A stretch of DNA of 64,000 bases, from positions 124,001 through 188,000 of the forward strand of contig JAHNUO010000005.1 of the NCBI GenBank assembly GCA_019787685.1, written 5' to 3'. Numbering within the stretch: the stretch's first letter is position 1; the number at the start of each line of letters is the position of its first letter. The notes under the pieces were generated by a model. The model was not told the DNA's origin. It did not search any database and saw nothing but the letters and a program-made list of their open reading frames with translations. The stretch is from Chiua virens. Lineage: Eukaryota; Basidiomycota; Agaricomycetes; Boletales; Boletaceae. A program made the position numbers and the translations under genes. This document shows positions 35,501-48,257 of this stretch, one piece after another.

Positions 35501-37373
35501 GCTTCTTTCTCCCAGATGTCGTTCTCCTTCGAAGGCATGGGTCCAGCAGTCTCCAACGGATTTCCAAATCCGTTCCAAAGGTTGCCTTGGGTATATACGT
35601 GTTCGCAAATTGAACGGAAGCATGTATCTTTTGTCCAGGAATAATACGACGAGGCTCAAATAGATGTAATCTAAGGCACGTTTGAGTGAGAGTTTTTATT
35701 AGAACCAAAAGCGTCTTGCCTGGTAGTATTTTCTCCAGAGCCGCTATACGAAACTTGGTGCAGAATTGGGAGAAATTCAACCAGCCTCCAAAAGTAAGTC
35801 ATCGAGTCGACTTGTCCCAAAATCGAGGTCTTCGTCCGTCCACAGACTATCTGCAGGCTTCAATACCAGCCCACTCGCAGACGCCTCGTGACGCATCCAC
35901 ATAAGCGAGATGTTTCCTGCATGAAATGACTTTCCCGGACGATGTCTTCCGCCTCTGCAAACAGGTTAAGCAAAAATGGCACGGATAAAGGAACCTACAT
36001 ACGTACACATCAGAATGGGTACCAGCAAACCATACTTCCTTTACATCCGGTATGTTTCGGTCTTTACCCCTGTCGCTAATAGACTGTGCGTAAGAGTTTC
36101 CTTCGACTACCGCGGACTTGGCCTTCTCGCCGGATATGCTGCTATCAAGGGTCGACCCTTCACTTGCGAGACCGTCTGGTGACTCTGATAACACATCGGA
36201 GCCGTCCCTCCTAAACCCACTCCCGTTTCTTGAAGTCAGAGGGCTAGATTCGAGCTGGACCACTTCTGCAGAACTACGAAGATCCGGGGAGTTCATCTCG
36301 AGGAAGTATTCTGGGATAAACTTGACGCGACACTCATCGAGAGCGAGTGCGTGTCGTATGTGGCAAGCGTGGGCTGCAGCCGATGAGCCGGATGGACAGA
36401 CGTCGCCTCGCCCGAAACCAACCGCGGAGACGGTGTCCCTGACAAATTTAAACAGCGCAAACACAACGTTTATGGAACAAACGCACCATACTCCAATGAA
36501 ATGCACTTTCACATCCTCCCAGGAGAACGTCACTTTAAATTCTCGCGCCCTGTCATGTGCATTTGGTTGGTGCGACATAATGGACTCGAAGTGGTCGTAT
36601 GCACTAGAATTAGTTTTCAATGGGATGACTTTGAGCAAGAATCCTTGGGTTGACCTTCCGATTTGCTTCTCAATAGGGTTCTTGATCAATCCGACCTGGT
36701 ATCCACATAACTCGAGTGAAATTCCTTTCAGCTATGGAACTCCATACAGACTTACCTCGTAAATCATCCACGCCAAAATCCTGATTTGATACGCGCCTCG
36801 AGAAAACCCTGGCCATATCATCATTTAGCTTGGAGGTCATGCGGCGAGAAGCAACGAAGACAAACCGAACAGGTATATTTGGTCCCCTTCTTGGTATTTA
36901 CCCGCTAGCCAAGTGTATGCGTCTTTCACGATTTCTTCCACGTTCCTGTACCACATGTGAGACCCATTAACACCGACGAGCTTCGAGGGTAACTCACCAT
37001 GCAATTGCCATATCAAGCTTGTCAGAAATAGCTCTTTGCATGCGCTTCAGCACATTAAAAACCCTCGGGCGTGTACCTATGCCGCTCGAGTAGTACGTAT
37101 ATTGGTTGGGCAAAGGGTCCTTAGTATTGCCATCGACGGCCCCGAAGATCTTCACCACATTGGTATTCTATCAGGAAGTGAGTGGTGAACGAGCTCCATT
37201 CATGAGTGTGGAAGTACATTCCGACCGAATTTGTTCGCTGTCCCATCGATGCAGACGACGAGGTTCCTTGGCGTCTTGCGTGGTGCACCATCAGAACTAC
37301 ATGTGAAGCACCTGGTTGGACGCGGAGCACTACTTGTCGACTCGCCCAGGGGAAAGAATTGGCTGGGAAACAT
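32514..37373 (-). CDS. DUF2235 (Tle1-like) alpha/beta hydrolase with long C-terminal helical region
   Basis: Start ATG at 37,373 (MFPSQFFPLGES). The N-terminal DUF2235 domain is clear: RNLVVCIDGTANKFG, NTNVVKIFGAV, TYYSSGIGTRP, the nucleophile elbow GFSRGAYQIR (GxSxG), FIGVWDTVSAVGF, RHALALDE and the catalytic-Asp/His region VWFAGTHSDVGG. DUF2235 proteins are serine lipases/hydrolases. A second block (WRLVEFLPILHQVSYSGSGE, LHLFEPRRIIPG) follows, then many small exons of ARM-like helical sequence. Near the end is a hydrophobic helix (MLPAAFAGIAALAVVGAIVL), and the last exon ends NLTDNQV at 32,514. An intron after ENTTR uses a GC donor. At least two frame problems occur (AAAA at 35,790-35,793; about 35,540). 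Whether the DUF2235 part and the 3' part are one gene is inferred. Confidence 0.65.
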
Positions 37374-38269
37374 CAAAAATGTGATGTATGAGAGGGATGT
37401 GACAGCCAAAGGTATTCTGCACAACGCACCACTGTCCTGTAATGTGGTCGAACCTTTACTAGACTTATTGGACCCTCTTGCAAGAGAAGCTTACATTCTT
37501 GGCGAGCTTGAGAGCGGCCAGTTGGCAAACTGACAGCATCTTCACCGATTTGGTAATCAAAATGGCGACGGCTAATCACAAGGCTACATTGTACATACAT
37601 ACACACCCTGTGACAAGGTCTCTGATGTGGTGGGCACAGCAAGCACAGAACAGCCCTAAAGGATTAACCTAAGTTTCACAGCTTCAAGACCGATATATTA
37701 CTCACTACTCAATGATTGCTGTTACCAGCGTACGCTCGGCCACTGTATTCCTCGATCATCTGATTCAGAGAGCGAGCAAAACCGCCCAAAGATGAGTGTG
37801 TACTGTGTTGTGCGTCGCGACATAAATCCGATTCCAATGGCTTTTAGGTGTTGCAGTGTTGTACAGCTTACAAGCCCAAGCCGGGAATCGGGATCGACAC
37901 CAAGACAACCATTGACAATCTGACCCTGTGCTGGCAAGTTGCTCTCGGATCAAAACACAAAGAATCCATTGTTGTGCATATGGGGTTGCTCTTGGCCAAG
38001 GGAAATATGCTGGTCACACCGTATGCGCTGCCAAAATTTATCGCTGCCAGCTACTATCTGACATGCTCACCGTTGCATGTATTGCACTCCTTCGGTCTTC
38101 TCATGTTTTAATTCCTGTCGACACCCCACCTTCAAGTGGTTACCCCTTCACAGACGTTCTATGGCGAAAGAACCATTTACTGTTTGCGTAACTTCCACAC
38201 GGGACGTGAAGCCAGTGACAGGTCTCACAGTGTCAGTACCTCGCACGTGCGTGGCTCACTTTCTCCCTC
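37374..38269. other. No gene recognised
   Basis: 5' flank of the DUF2235 gene followed by sequence with only short chance frames. It may hold older parts of the phosphofructokinase relic, but none was recognised. Confidence 0.45.
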
Positions 38270-38660
38270 CAGATTGATTTTGGTCAAGACGACGAGTATC
38301 CGAATCGAGCATGAACGAATTCCCAACTTTGTGGTTATCCTCTCCCAGCGCCGTCAAATCTGGAAGCGCAAAACAATCGTTATCGCTGCTGAAGGATCCC
38401 ATGGCTCCAATCTCCAACCTATTCGTGCTGAGTACGTCAAAGACGTTCTGCCTGAATGCCTTCGGCCGGACATACCAGACAGACTGTGTGCCCTTGACCG
38501 TGTATCAAGTTAGTGAACGATGTGTTTCTAGTCCCGAGCTACTTGTTAACACATTCCCTGTAGCTTCCGGTCGAAGCTGTCAATGCCCTGCTTCAATGCT
38601 CTCGCTTCCGTACATCCTTAGAATATACGAAAACAAGATCACTGTTGCCATGGTGTGATT
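38270..38660 (+). pseudogene. 6-phosphofructokinase fragment
   Basis: The frame has WKRKTIVIAAEGSHGSNL then QPIRAEYVKDVL, which matches the eukaryotic phosphofructokinase pattern GKRKTIVIxAEGA...L.PI....VK..L. In other frames nearby, CALDR and (after a gap) VEAVNALL and YENKIT resemble the following parts of the same enzyme. The rest of the ~800-residue enzyme is absent, so this is a relic or a transposed fragment. The family call is by memory of motifs only. Confidence 0.6.
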
Positions 38661-38689
38661 TCATCCACAACTCAGCGCACTTATGCTCT

Positions 38690-39000
38690 GCATGTTCTCC
38701 TCGTGTAGACCAGAACACCGCCCACCCGTGGCGCCGACATGTTCCTAGAACGGCGATTCGGAGGAAGCCGATGGCTCAAGCGTCTTGTCATCACCCAGCA
38801 AGCCAGCATCGAGCGAAGCAGCCATTCTTCCGGAAGACGTGGACGCAAACGCGATATACTCTACGCTCTATCCCAACTGATTCTCGCAGGGTAGTGTGCG
38901 GTTTCGACCAATCACACCTGGCCTGGGAGGCACCACACCATTCGCTCGATCAACTCTCGTTTGCAGCACTGCAAACTGCTATGGCAGCTATGCAGACGTC
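38690..39000 (+). pseudogene. Decayed copy of the 3' end of the 31,185 gene
   Basis: Shares ordered words with 31,860-32,140: GCTCAAG.(T/C)..CCAGC, CGGAAGAC(T/G)TGGACGC, ATATACT..AC.CTC.ATCCCAA.T, CTCGCAGG.TAGTGTGCG, CC(A)ATCAC(G/A)CCT and CATTCGCT(T)GATCAACTC. Frame and length are lost. It lies against the phosphofructokinase fragment. Confidence 0.75.
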
Positions 39001-39626
39001 CTGTAACTTTGAAAATGTGAACTTTACGCCGCACTTGCGCCGCCTCGCTTGGGTAGACTGGCACTGCCGCATCTTGGCAGCTCGGTAACGGCGGCATGCT
39101 CTAGAATTGTCCACGAGCAACTCACACTTCAATTTGTGCTCTTTGGTCGTCAGAACCCGTATCCAAACATCCAAAGTCCACTGTATCCATCGTTATTATC
39201 AACTTACAACAATCAGATACTACTATTTCTGTAGTAGTAAATGGCAATAATCAGTCCCTGACTCAGGTCTGATGCAGATGGATGATGTCGATGATGAGTC
39301 AGCTTGAATTGACCATTCGCGTACACTTCAGGTGCGAAGGCGGTATTTTCGCCGCGATTCCAGCAAGGAGGCGTACGCATTGAGCTGTCGGCTTCGATCA
39401 AGCCTCGATTGTGGGGCCAAGTAATAGTCCGCAAGGGTCAATAGACCGTGGGTGGGTCCTCGGACCATTGACAGAACCGGTTCGGTGTCGCCCCACGGCA
39501 CGAGCGGTGCAAAATGACCCACAGTTGCTACATTTATAGCATCACGCTTGTACGGCACTCCCCAGCTCAATCTCATCATCAACCACAACTTGTACCTTGT
39601 CTCTGCATTTCTTGCCTGTATTCTAC
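39001..39626. other. No gene recognised
   Basis: Boundary between the relic-rich left half and the gene-dense right half. A minus-strand frame overlaps the following gene but looks like its shadow. Confidence 0.45.
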
Positions 39627-41465
39627 ATGATCTCCAAAACCTCTTTCCCCACTTTCTCCCAGTCGCACACCATTCCTGGCAGGTTCCACACCGAGAATGA
39701 CAATCCAACTCTTTCTCCAAAACGATCTTTTTCACGGCACGTAGAGGATCCATCGCAGCTCGACCTCAAGCGCCGTCATGTGCGTCCACATGCGCAGTCC
39801 TCCAGACGAGTGCCTTTGGGTGAGTTGCATTGTCTCCCCAATGACAACGGCTAGAACGGACACTAGATCATTTGTCTGTGTCGGACCTAGTAAACAGGCG
39901 CCCCCGGAGGTCTCATTCTGCCGACTCTGAGTTGCATCATTCTCTCGTTGCTCCACCTTTTGTCCCCGATCTCCGCGCTTACCCGCAACTTGAACCCGCA
40001 AGTTCCGGTTATGGAACAACACAACCGAGCGGCGCCTCGACCGCTCCCGTCTGCTCTTGGCCACCTCCGAGCTCCGGTAAATCCCCACACAGCAGTTCTG
40101 TGGGGCAGCACCCATCGCACCGTAGACTTGTGCATAGCTCTGATGCGGAGACTACATCACGTGCCACGTATCCCAGTAATTCCTTCCAGACAGAAGCCAC
40201 GACTACCATGGCCAAACCTATACGGACGACTGGGTGGAAATCCGGGAATGCGCCCCAGTCCGTTCGGCCGCGTACATGCTCCATGCCACCCACCGCCCGG
40301 CCACCTGCGCAGCACTGGCGATCGGACTCTGCACCGATGACGGCCGATGAGCCTATCGGCGCTGTTCATTCATCCACTCCACTAGGTTTTCCCCCTCGCC
40401 GTTTCGAGTTGAGACGTCGTGGCTCCGACTCAAATCTGCTCCCACATGGCTCGATATCGCTGTCTCTGGCCCTTGGATCACAGCCTTTCAGCGCTTCTGA
40501 GCACACAAAGGCCGTGTCCCCCATAGGAGCGGAACGGAGCCGGGTGGTGTCAATGACATCACCCAAGCCACATGGTCAGGACCTCTCCACCAAGGACCAA
40601 CGAGAAATTCGAGTCATCCCTCTGTATCTCCTTGGTGTCCCTCGTCCGCTTTGCCTAATTTAGATGCACAATGGAACAATAAAAGGCAATTGTCGGACAA
40701 TGTATTAGTGGAAAACGTCCACGTTGTCCCTGGAAATGTCAACATAGCAAAGGAAGATCTCGAGCGTTTGCTACGTCATGCGATCCGAAATAAGCATGCT
40801 CCAAAGGTTGTATCTCCACTGAGCCCGCTTCGCACTTCAGCTTCGGCAATTGATTTGGCCTCCGATCCCCGCTACCAACTCCGGATGCCATCCCAGCTGA
40901 ATCGCCCGTCACCCTAGGTATGCCAAATGTCCACCGAAGCGTACTCGAACGTACGTTGCCTTCGTTGTTTCCTAAGCCGCTATGTTTCTTCCCATCTTCT
41001 CTTTGCAGTGTTTGTGACGTGTATCAGTCGTTCGACTGGGATGCCACCTGCATTCATTGCCACGAGTGCCAACGGGACAGCGTCGGCAAAAAGCTGCTAG
41101 CGTTTCGGCACCGCCAACAGCAAACCCGTCACGTCCAGCGCAGCAAGTTCTTCCCTCTCCGCGTAACGACGAACCTGAATGCGTCTGCTGTGTGTGAAGA
41201 CGATCGCATGATCGTCGCCAACCGTATTCGGGAGGTGTTTGCATACGAGATGGACGAGGAGGAGAAGAGCTTGTGGGAGGAGGTCGCTGCGGTGACCGAT
41301 GCGGGACCTGTGTCGTTTTCGCGCATCGCTGCGCCATGTGGTGCTGCCGCCCATCGGCGTGGCATGGATGACGGGATCGATAACGACGATAACCTGGAGA
41401 TCCCGGACGACCGCTTGCTCGGTGCAGAGTCTGCGACCCTGTTTCGCGACGTGAGCGTGTATTGA
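39627..41465 (+). CDS. Hypothetical Ser/Pro-rich low-complexity protein
   Basis: Starts MISKTSFPTFSQSH, splices at GGTGAGTTG...CGGCTAG to a long exon (RTLDHLSVSDLVNRRP) rich in Ser, Pro and His with little predicted fold, for example SLSLALGSQPFSASEH. A coherent following stretch (NLDAQWNNKRQLSDNVLVEN, ERLLRHAIRNKHAPKVV) is in another frame, fitting if one base is restored near 40,600 (GAAATT). The C-terminal exon from ~41,007 encodes an acidic helix (EEEKSLWEEVAAVTD) and ends DVSVY. No domain was seen; possibly a regulatory or scaffold protein. Confidence 0.55.
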
Positions 41466-41823
41466 ACGAGGGGAAGATACACACGTTCCTTTTTTTACAC
41501 AGGGAAAAACCCAAACAGAACAACATGTATCGAATACATCATGGCACCGTTCTCTCTCTTGCTTCTCTTTGGTTTTTATTTTATGCTTTCATATCGTTTT
41601 CTGGACTCACAAGAATCGCAATTGTAGTACATAAGATCATACTTGCTTTCTAGGCACGTCTCCCTCTCAAGTCTTGTCTCCTTCAACTATACCACGTACA
41701 TAGCTACGCAATAGTGACAGTAATACTATACAATGGACAAGCGCAATTCAGAAAAGTTGTTCAATTTTGTGCTGTCAGATCATTCAACCCTGATTTCCAT
41801 CCGAGCAAATCCTCTCGATCGTC
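41466..41823. other. Convergent 3' intergenic region
   Basis: Between the Ser/Pro-rich gene (plus) and urease (minus); presumably both 3' UTRs. AT-rich; nothing else recognised. Confidence 0.6.
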
Positions 41824-44800
41824 TCAAAAGAAATTATACGCCCTCGCAAGCGGCACCGTCGTCGCAGGCTCCACATCCGCCAGCACCCCGTCCGCCCTGA
41901 CCTCATACGTCTCCGGATCGACTTTCATCTCCGGCGTCGCATCGTTCCACTTCATATCCCGCTTCGTCACATCCCGACACCCGACCACCGGCTTGACGCG
42001 CTTGGCGAGCCCGTACGATGCGATCGTCCTAGACTCGATGGACGCCCGGGAGACGAACGCGATCGAGTTGAGGGCGGCCGCGGCGGGGTAGGCGCCCCAC
42101 ATAGGTCGACCGTAGGTAGGTTGGACGGTCGGAATGGACCCATTAGGGTCGCCCATCTAGCGTGTGCGTTCGCACGTGAGAGGGTCAGCTCACATCCACG
42201 CCGCCGCGTCATGGCGAACAAACGTACCTGTGCCCACACAATGACCCCCGATTTGAGCACCATCTCCGGTTTTGCGCCGAAATGCTCGGGTTTCCAGAGC
42301 ACGAGATCAGCGAGCTTGCCTATTTCGACCGATCCGACGTGTGCGCTGATGCCGTGCGTGATCGCACTGTCGTCACACGTGGCCAAGTCAGGAATTCCGC
42401 ACAGGTAAGACGAGATGACGCACGGATTGATGGTGTATTTGGCCACGTATCGCTTCACGCGACCGTTGTCGCATCCCTCGGTATCCCCGAGCTCTGCGAG
42501 CGGCCCACGCAACGATCTAAGCTTGCTCGCGGTTCGCCATGTCCGTGATACCACCTCACCAACCCGTCCCATCGCCTGCGAGTCAGAGCTGATCATGGAA
42601 ATCGCGCCGATATCGTGGAGGACGTCTTCAGCTGCTACTGTCTCTGCGCGGATTCGAGATTCGGCAAAGCACAGGTCTTCGGCGATGTGCCTGTCGAGGT
42701 GGTGACAAACCATGAGCATCTTTTGATGGCGCGGTTAGCATATCGTGTATGACATATAAAGTGTGTGAATCCAGCTCACGTCGAGATGCTCGTCGAGGGT
42801 GTTTACGGCGTAAGGACGGGTGGGGTTGGTTGATGATGGAAGGACATTGTTGAGTCCGCAGACGACAATGATGTCAGGAGCGTGTCCACCGCCTGATGAA
42901 CGTCAGGATGGCGAACTGTAATGCATCGGACCGTACCCACCAGCTCCTTCTGTGTGATATGTATGGATTGTACGGCCACCAAAGGCCTCGATTGTACCTA
43001 GACAAGGTAAGCGCGATGGATCACCTGATTAATACAAACATACTCTCGACGAAACCACTCTCGTTCAGAGTGTCAGTGTGAATGTTGACCTGGACGTCAT
43101 ATTATCTCCGACATCAAGACAATTAGAAATCGCGGCTGGAGTGGAACCCCAGTCCTCATGCAATTTAAGCCCTGCGGCACCTGCCTTGATGACTTGCTCA
43201 AGCGCAGGGGTGTCAGAATCGTTCCCCTTCCCTGTGAACGCAAAATTCAAGGGAAGACCATCCGTCGCGGCCAGCATTGCCCTGATATAGAAGGGGTTGG
43301 GTGTGCACTGTGGTCGCATTCGTTCCAGCGCTAGGACCGCTGCCCCCTCCGATCATTGTCGTCGTGCCGACAGCGAGTGCTTCGGTTACTTGCTGTGGGC
43401 AAATATAATGATGTGTGCATCAATGGCTCCGGCAGTGATGATCAATTTCTCCCCCGCTATCACCTCTGTTGAAGAGCCGATGATTAAATTCTTGTCGACT
43501 GATTCCATCACATCAGGGTTCCCGGCTTTGCCAATGCCTACGATAACCCCGTTTTTGACACCAATATCCGCCTAAGATCCTATCAGCGACGACAGGCACA
43601 CAGGAAGCACGATATTACCTTGTAGATGCCCGTCCAGTCGACAATCACAGCATTTGTGATGACGAGGTCGAGTGCCTCAACGGAACTTCGTCCAGTTGCC
43701 TGGCCCATCCCATCTCGGATGCTTTTGCCTGTGAAGAACGTGAAACTTCTCCGTGTCAATCGGCGCCTTGACTTACCACCGCCAAATTTGACTTCATCGC
43801 CATATACAGCCTGAGCGGAAATAAAGCCAGCGGAATGGTCATAGAAAGGGTCTAGCTCACCGAGTCTCGTTCAATCTCGATCCAAAGACTCGTATCACCG
43901 AGCCGAATACGATCGCCGACTGTGGGACCATACATGGATACGTACTCTTCGCGACTCATATCCCTGTCTGTGAGGAATGGGAAAGTGTCTGGCTCAGGAA
44001 TATGCCGAAAGCCTCGGGAAAGGTCCTCGGTGAAGCCTAGTGCCAGTTTGGCCTCGATAAAAGTTGTAAGGCCATTTCCACCTTTGACCATTTTATGCCC
44101 TCCGATAGCACAGAGAACGACGGTCTTGACATCACCAGGTTCGAATCGTACAGCCGTGCCGGCGGGTATGTCAAGACGTTTCCCGAGTGCTTTTATCCGA
44201 TCAAAGGTTAGTGCCTTGTTGGTCTCGGTAAAATGGTAGTGCGAGCCGACCTATAGTCGGTCGGTGAGTATTTAATCGAGACATGTCAACTTGTCGGTTT
44301 ACCTGGATGGGACGGTCACCGTTGTTAGTCACTCTGATTTTGATTCGTTCGCGACCACGATTGATCACAATACGTTCTTTCTTTGCAATGACTGCACCTG
44401 GGAGATTCTCGCGATGGTTCTCCGTGGGATCTACTGCAGGGAAGGCGTGGGCGGGGGGTACAGGTAAGAACGACCCATAAAGCGCAGCATAGAGGTCGCC
44501 GTCATCAGGTGCATATGGGATCGTGCACTGTCACTAGAAAGACGCTGAGACATCGCCGTTGAGTCTCACCATCAAAATCAAGTCACTATCAAATTACGGA
44601 CCCGTCCGAGAACGTTCCCTCGACTTGAATCTCATGTAATCTCGGAGCGACGGCGGGAAGAACGTGCCTGCGTCCCAGCAGGGTTTTTCCGAGTTGCATC
44701 AATTCGGAAACGGAATGTTGACCATCGCGGATGCGTTCTTGAAGCTGGGAAGCGATAAGCGCGGTAGCTTCGTTGATGTTCAACTGCAAACCCCGTGCGA

Positions 44801-44933
44801 GACGCTTCTGGGCTAGGGACCCTGCCTTATCAAATCCCAGTCATAATCGCTCCTCAGTCAGTCAGCCTGCCGCGACAATTAAAAGTACCTGATGAAGCAA
44901 GAGTTTGTCATGTTCTCTCGGTAAGATATACAT
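41824..44933 (-). CDS. URE1: Urease, single-chain fungal type
   Basis: Nickel enzyme splitting urea to ammonia and carbamate in the cytosol. Starts [15 protein letters not shown] at 44,933 with the gamma-like part ([32 protein letters not shown]), then the beta-like part, then the alpha-like catalytic part: [29 protein letters not shown] (His ligands), GLKLHEDWG (carbamylated Lys), [67 protein letters not shown] and a tail ending ARAYNFF. About a dozen introns. Three single-base frame breaks occur at ~43,410 (inside the His motif), ~43,309 and ~43,102, all between perfectly conserved stretches. Accessory genes UreD/F/G are not in this window. Confidence 0.93.
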
Positions 44934-45825
44934 CCGCGTAGTAAGACGGAGAGGTTCAAGGTTCCGAATAGAGCAGAGCGCTGGAGGATTGGAAGGCCTC
45001 ACGGTAAGGGACGCCTCTTCTGTTTCAGGTCATGTGACGACCTTTCTTACGCGAATTACAAAAGACATCGACTGTTTCGTTTGTTCTCTCCTGTCTTGTC
45101 AATGATGGAAGTCGTGCTCAGACTGGACTTATCCTGAACACGACTAGCTGTCTTTGTGGAAACGATCGTGGGATACCATGCATGGGTACGTGCTTTGTCT
45201 CCTTTATGGCCACAAAGTAGCTGATGCTGTAATGACTGGCGGGATGCTGTGTTCATTAACCTGAACCACATCGTAAATCAACACGAGTATGTTTCCACCC
45301 CCTTTCCGCGGTCCAATGATGCCTGATTAGCTGAATTTGGCTTGACTGCGGTGTCGTCATTTTTTCCATAGTGCGGAACACACGTTCAAAGCTGGGGTAA
45401 GATTGTTCCCTGAGTGGGCGTCCTACTTATTGTCAGTTGATAATGCTCATTCCATTCGGAATGTTATTTCGGATACAAGCGCCACAGTTCCATCCTGAAT
45501 GGAGTCGGTTAGCCCGGACCTGCGAATGGATCAGACTCTAGAGCTCTACTGTACTCATTGGTTCGGTTTCATTTCATATCGGATCAAACAGCACCGGTGA
45601 GTTACTTCTAGTCCCTGCGGCTGCGTTCGAGGCCTTGCACTTTTCAGGTCACCTGTGGATGTTGTGGGAAATGTCTCTTACCGACATTGATCGTCTGATT
45701 AGTCATCATTTGCCCGATCCCATCTGCCCCGGCTTTGTCCCAAGGTGGGCACCGCTTTTGTTTCGGCCACAGGATATCAGTCCCTTTGTCGTCCACCTTC
45801 GGGTCTCGTTCTTTCCCCCCTACTT
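44934..45825. other. No gene seen; divergent promoter region
   Basis: Lies between urease (minus) and the following plus-strand gene. No element recognised. Confidence 0.5.
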
Positions 45826-46547
45826 ATGCCTTCGTGTTCCGCCGTCCCTCCTTCCCCGTCCCCGTCACCCAACCCCCGTAAACGTACCACGTCCTTCATC
45901 GAGCCACTACCACGAAAGACTTCCCGCACTATGCTACGTCGTACCGAATCATTCCTTTCCTTGTCCGACTATAACGACGACAGCCACTCGGAAGGTGGCT
46001 CATTTCTCCATATGACCTCAACGCCCCCAGCCCTTCCATCACCCCCACCCTTGCCACGCATACCTTCTCTAAACCGTGCTCGTATCCCCTACAAAGAGCT
46101 ACAGCTATGCACGAAACTCGGTCGTAAGCGTGCCGAGTTTACCATTGGCCCTCCCTCCCAAGCTCCGAATCACCCTCTCCCAAACGTGGCCCCCGCGTGG
46201 CACCTAAACCGCAGCCCGCACACCACATTCGTACCAATTCGCCACTCGCTCCGGCGCCGAAATTGCTGCCCCCTCGGGCCAGTTTTCCGCGTTCGAAGCC
46301 GGAACCGGACTTGTACCGCACGGCACTCAAGGGAAACATGCGTAGCTCTCCAGAAGGGGAAAAGATTCTCCGCATGGGGCCGCGTCTCGCGATCGCGATC
46401 CTATCGGCGACGAGGGAACTGGAGCGCATCGTATCATCGCACGAAGATGACGACGTGATGATGGGTGACGAAACGGAGCCCACTACGACATCCGCTAGAT
46501 GGGGTCTAGGGCGAGACAACATGGTGGCGGTTCCCTGTGGGGCTTGA
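45826..46547 (+). CDS. Hypothetical Pro/Ser/Arg-rich protein
   Basis: Starts MPSCSAVPPSPSPSPNPRKR; contains TSFIEPLPRKTSRTMLRR, SFLSLSDYNDDSHSEGGSF and a possibly structured RIPSLNRARIPYKELQLC. The continuation in another frame (PKPQPAHHIRTNSPLAPAP, YRTALKGNMRSSPEGEKIL, RLAIAILSATRELERIV) is clearly coding, so a base is probably missing near 46,150 (GGCCCTCCC). The helical LSATRELERIV followed by an acidic DDDVMMGDE tail suggests a nuclear or regulatory protein; no family recognised. Confidence 0.6.
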
Positions 46548-48257
46548 CATATTACACAGGGCCCAGGGGCACGGTATACATTCTCCGTCCCGATCACGCT
46601 TCACGTTTGACGACGACGACGACACTGGCATACGTATATTTATACGAAAGCGCGGCTGTTGTTTGCATGGATTTCACTTGTATCTCGCGCGCCTCACGTT
46701 TTTTTCCGGTTTATTTCTCCCCACACCCATGCTTCGGCCTTTCCGTGTCTATTTTTCCTCTTGGGTATAAAACAAGGTGTGAACGTTGTGCCATGCCACT
46801 GTCTCAGGAATCCGTTTCCTTTCTTTCTGTTTCATTGTCTCATAGTATTTAATTCGCGCATTTGTATCATTGCCATGCCGCATTTGCCACAGACACATGG
46901 ACGACTGCATAACCTCACTCTTTTTGCTCATTCACGTTTCACGTTCGTTTTCTCACCATCATCTCTTTGTCCATCATGATGTATACCCGCACCGACCCAC
47001 ACTGCTCCCTTTTCGACGTTCGTTCTGCCCTATCACTATCAGATCACTCATCGCCATCACGCTTTTGATTCGGAATTAGGCCATCGCCGGTCTATTTGAT
47101 TTGCATATATCTAAATCATACCCCCTTTGTATGTTGTAACAAACGACCAGAACGGTGCCAATGAATACATGTGCTGTCGTTTTTATACCATCGCCATTTC
47201 CAGCGACAAAACGAAAATGGTCATGGGTATTACCCATGCAGCGGATCGAGATCGCGATCTCGTCGCAGTGGTTGTACCGGTGCCCGGTCGTCCGCAGCAT
47301 ATGCTGTATCATGTGCACATGCACATGATACGCACTGCGATGGGGGTGCGATGTACGGGCGATGTGATCAGTGCTCGAACGCGGATACGTCGGCGCCTCA
47401 CTCGGGTCGGCTGTACCCGAGGAATCCACGATATATGAATCATGATGCATCACGATGCTGATCAGGGCCTGAGGAGGGACCGAGTCACGGTGCTGCGGCG
47501 GCGTCATCTCGGGGGCTGAGGTCGAATTGGGCTAAGACGGGTTTCATTGCCCCGCAGTGTGCTTATGTACAAGACTCGCAGTCTCTCGGACATCACGGTC
47601 GGGTATCGCACAAGGGTCAAGTAGTGAACGAGTGGGTTTTCAAAGAAAAATCGGGCGTCAGGATGCGGCGTCCGTCGCTGTGCCTGGGGTTTGAAACCAA
47701 GGCAGGCCCTGGTCCTGCGGCCCTTTCGACACGGGCGTCCTGAACTGGAGGGGTAAATACAATGCCGCTGCGCCGCTGCCAGTTTCAAATGAAGTTTCAA
47801 ATGGCAAGGGATATCGGTGAGCCTACGCCGTGCCGGGTCCAGACGTCTCAAAGTTAAGTCACTAGAGTCGAAGGTGACAGGAAAAACATGGATGGTCATG
47901 TCAACTTTGACAGATTATTTTAGTCGTGATCGAGACCATGATCAAGGACTGAAAAAGAAAATTGAAAAGAAAAAACATATGGTGTGGTCCGAGTCATGTC
48001 TCAATTTCGAGGATTGGCAAATCAGCTCCCAAACCGGGGAAATAGACAAAGGGTCGGACGACTTTGGGTGACCCTCGAAAGGACAAAGTCAAACCTATAA
48101 AACTTACAAAAGCTAGCCGCAAAAATGGACTCGAACGGCAATGTTCCTGTGGCAACATGCACATATAGATTGTCTCTATAAAATGGTCGCACGACAACAA
48201 AAAAATCTACAAGTAGATCCGCCGGACGTTGCCACACTCCGGCGCCAAGCGTCATCA
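46548..48257. other. Long interval without recognised gene
   Basis: Contains the probable 3' UTR of the preceding gene, a short GAC repeat at ~46,608-46,623, the palindrome at 47,306 and scattered frames on both strands without family resemblance. Confidence 0.45.
47306..47331. repeat. 26-base near-perfect palindrome
   Basis: GTATCATGTGCA, two spacer bases CA, then TGCACATGATAC. The 12-base arms are exact inverted repeats. It could form a hairpin or be a dimeric factor-binding site; no gene is adjacent. Confidence 0.85.

Noticed and set aside
39328..39753. 141-residue minus-strand frame
   Set aside because: Overlaps the start of the Ser/Pro-rich gene; no splice support or family resemblance.
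42340..42420. Extra 20 residues in urease after TINP
   Set aside because: They are an intron with GTGCGT and GACAG signals whose length happens to keep the frame; the spliced form gives the conserved TINPAITHGI.
47076..47507. 143-residue minus-strand frame with many His and Tyr
   Set aside because: Runs across the palindrome, has unusual composition and no neighbour or homology support.
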